Part shown: positions 13,090 through 13,412 of the stretch, piece by piece | Numbering within the stretch: the stretch's first letter is position 1 | Layout of the letters: each line of letters starts with the position of its first letter | Assembly: GCA_048201975.1 (NCBI GenBank) | Contig: DBFBGQ010000044.1 | Span: forward strand, 1 to 13,412 | Reading direction: 5' to 3' | DNA from: Egerieenecus sp048201975 | Lineage (GTDB): Bacteria > Bacillota > Clostridia > Christensenellales > Aristaeellaceae | DNA length: 13,412 nt | Notes under the pieces: generated by a model | Told to the model about the DNA's origin: nothing | Seen by the model: only the letters and a program-made list of their open reading frames with translations | The model's database searches: none | Made by a program: the position numbers and the translations under genes

Positions 13090-13412
13090 ACCTTTCCCTT
13101 CTACCAGAATTCTGGAAGAAGTTGTTGGGGAAAAACGGGGGATTCATTTTGCTTATGGTGGAAACTACCTACCGAAATGTAAGCTGAAGTTTCCTGTGGG
13201 TGAAAGGATTCTCCATGTATTGCAGATCAACCGTATAAGCACACCGGAGCGGTGAAGTTATAGTGTGGATAAGAAATAAGCAGCCATTCTATATTTGAAA
13301 GCGTCGTATGCACAGTGTTTATGCGGCGAAGATGCAGCAGGTGTAGTTTGTGTAGGTGTTTTCAACTCCATTATGATTTATGTATTTTACCTTTTTTCTG
13401 TATACTGTATTT
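13090..13412 (+). other. Terminal intergenic stretch without a confident gene
   Basis: After the esterase stop the DNA becomes AT-richer. An open frame from 13091 to 13255 encodes a protein-like segment (EEVVGEKRGIHFAYGGNYLP, then PVGERILHVLQI) but has no plausible start with a ribosome site, so it may be a gene remnant. CGTCGTAT (13302-13309) can pair with ATGCGGCG (13321-13328) as a wobble-rich hairpin, but no T-run follows. I see no clear terminator for the accessory operon. Confidence 0.4.

Noticed and set aside
10188..13412. Genomic island integrated at the 3' end of tRNA-Trp
   Set aside because: I found no direct repeat of the tRNA 3' end downstream and no integrase in the window, so an integration event cannot be supported.
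1..13412. CRISPR array, rRNA gene or complete insertion sequence
   Set aside because: No regularly spaced direct repeats, no rRNA-like segment and no transposase reading frame were seen.

Overview
The window is about 13.4 kb of mostly GC-rich DNA from a spore-forming member of the Bacillota, most likely a Clostridia-type anaerobe. The evidence is a Spo0A orthologue, a lepA...hemW neighbourhood, an infC-rpmI-rplT operon with an attenuator-like leader, strong GGAGG ribosome sites, TTGACA/TATAAT promoters and a Bacillota-type tRNA-Trp. I cannot name a genus.

Positions 1-2738: the 3' end of lepA (EF-4), then a SLOG/YpsA-type gene, a convergent DUF1622 membrane protein gene, and hemW, the radical-SAM haem chaperone. 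In many Bacillota lepA and hemW are neighbours; here two genes sit between them. A hairpin with T-runs on both sides ends both the YpsA and the DUF1622 genes.

Positions 2756-7527 (minus strand): a four-gene operon read from a good sigma-A-type promoter. It encodes an OmpR/PhoB response regulator, a HAMP-HisKA sensor kinase and two successive GerMN-domain lipoproteins. The order regulator-kinase-GerMN lipoprotein recalls the actinobacterial mtrA-mtrB-lpqB locus. This is the most interesting conserved system in the window.

Positions 7626-9088: infC-rpmI-rplT, preceded by a perfect promoter and a leader of about 167 nt. The leader holds an intrinsic terminator and an upstream segment able to pair with the terminator stem, as expected for an L20-controlled attenuator.

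Positions 9170-10231: spo0A as a stand-alone gene, away from its usual spoIVB partner, then tRNA-Trp(CCA) with its own promoter and terminator.

Positions 10232-13412: an accessory-looking stretch. A 330-nt intergenic region rich in inverted repeats contains a 29-codon minus-strand reading frame. It is followed by a tight three-gene operon: a polytopic membrane protein with DUF422/CruF-like motifs, a CPBP-family intramembrane protease and an HSL-type esterase. The last ~320 nt hold no confident gene.
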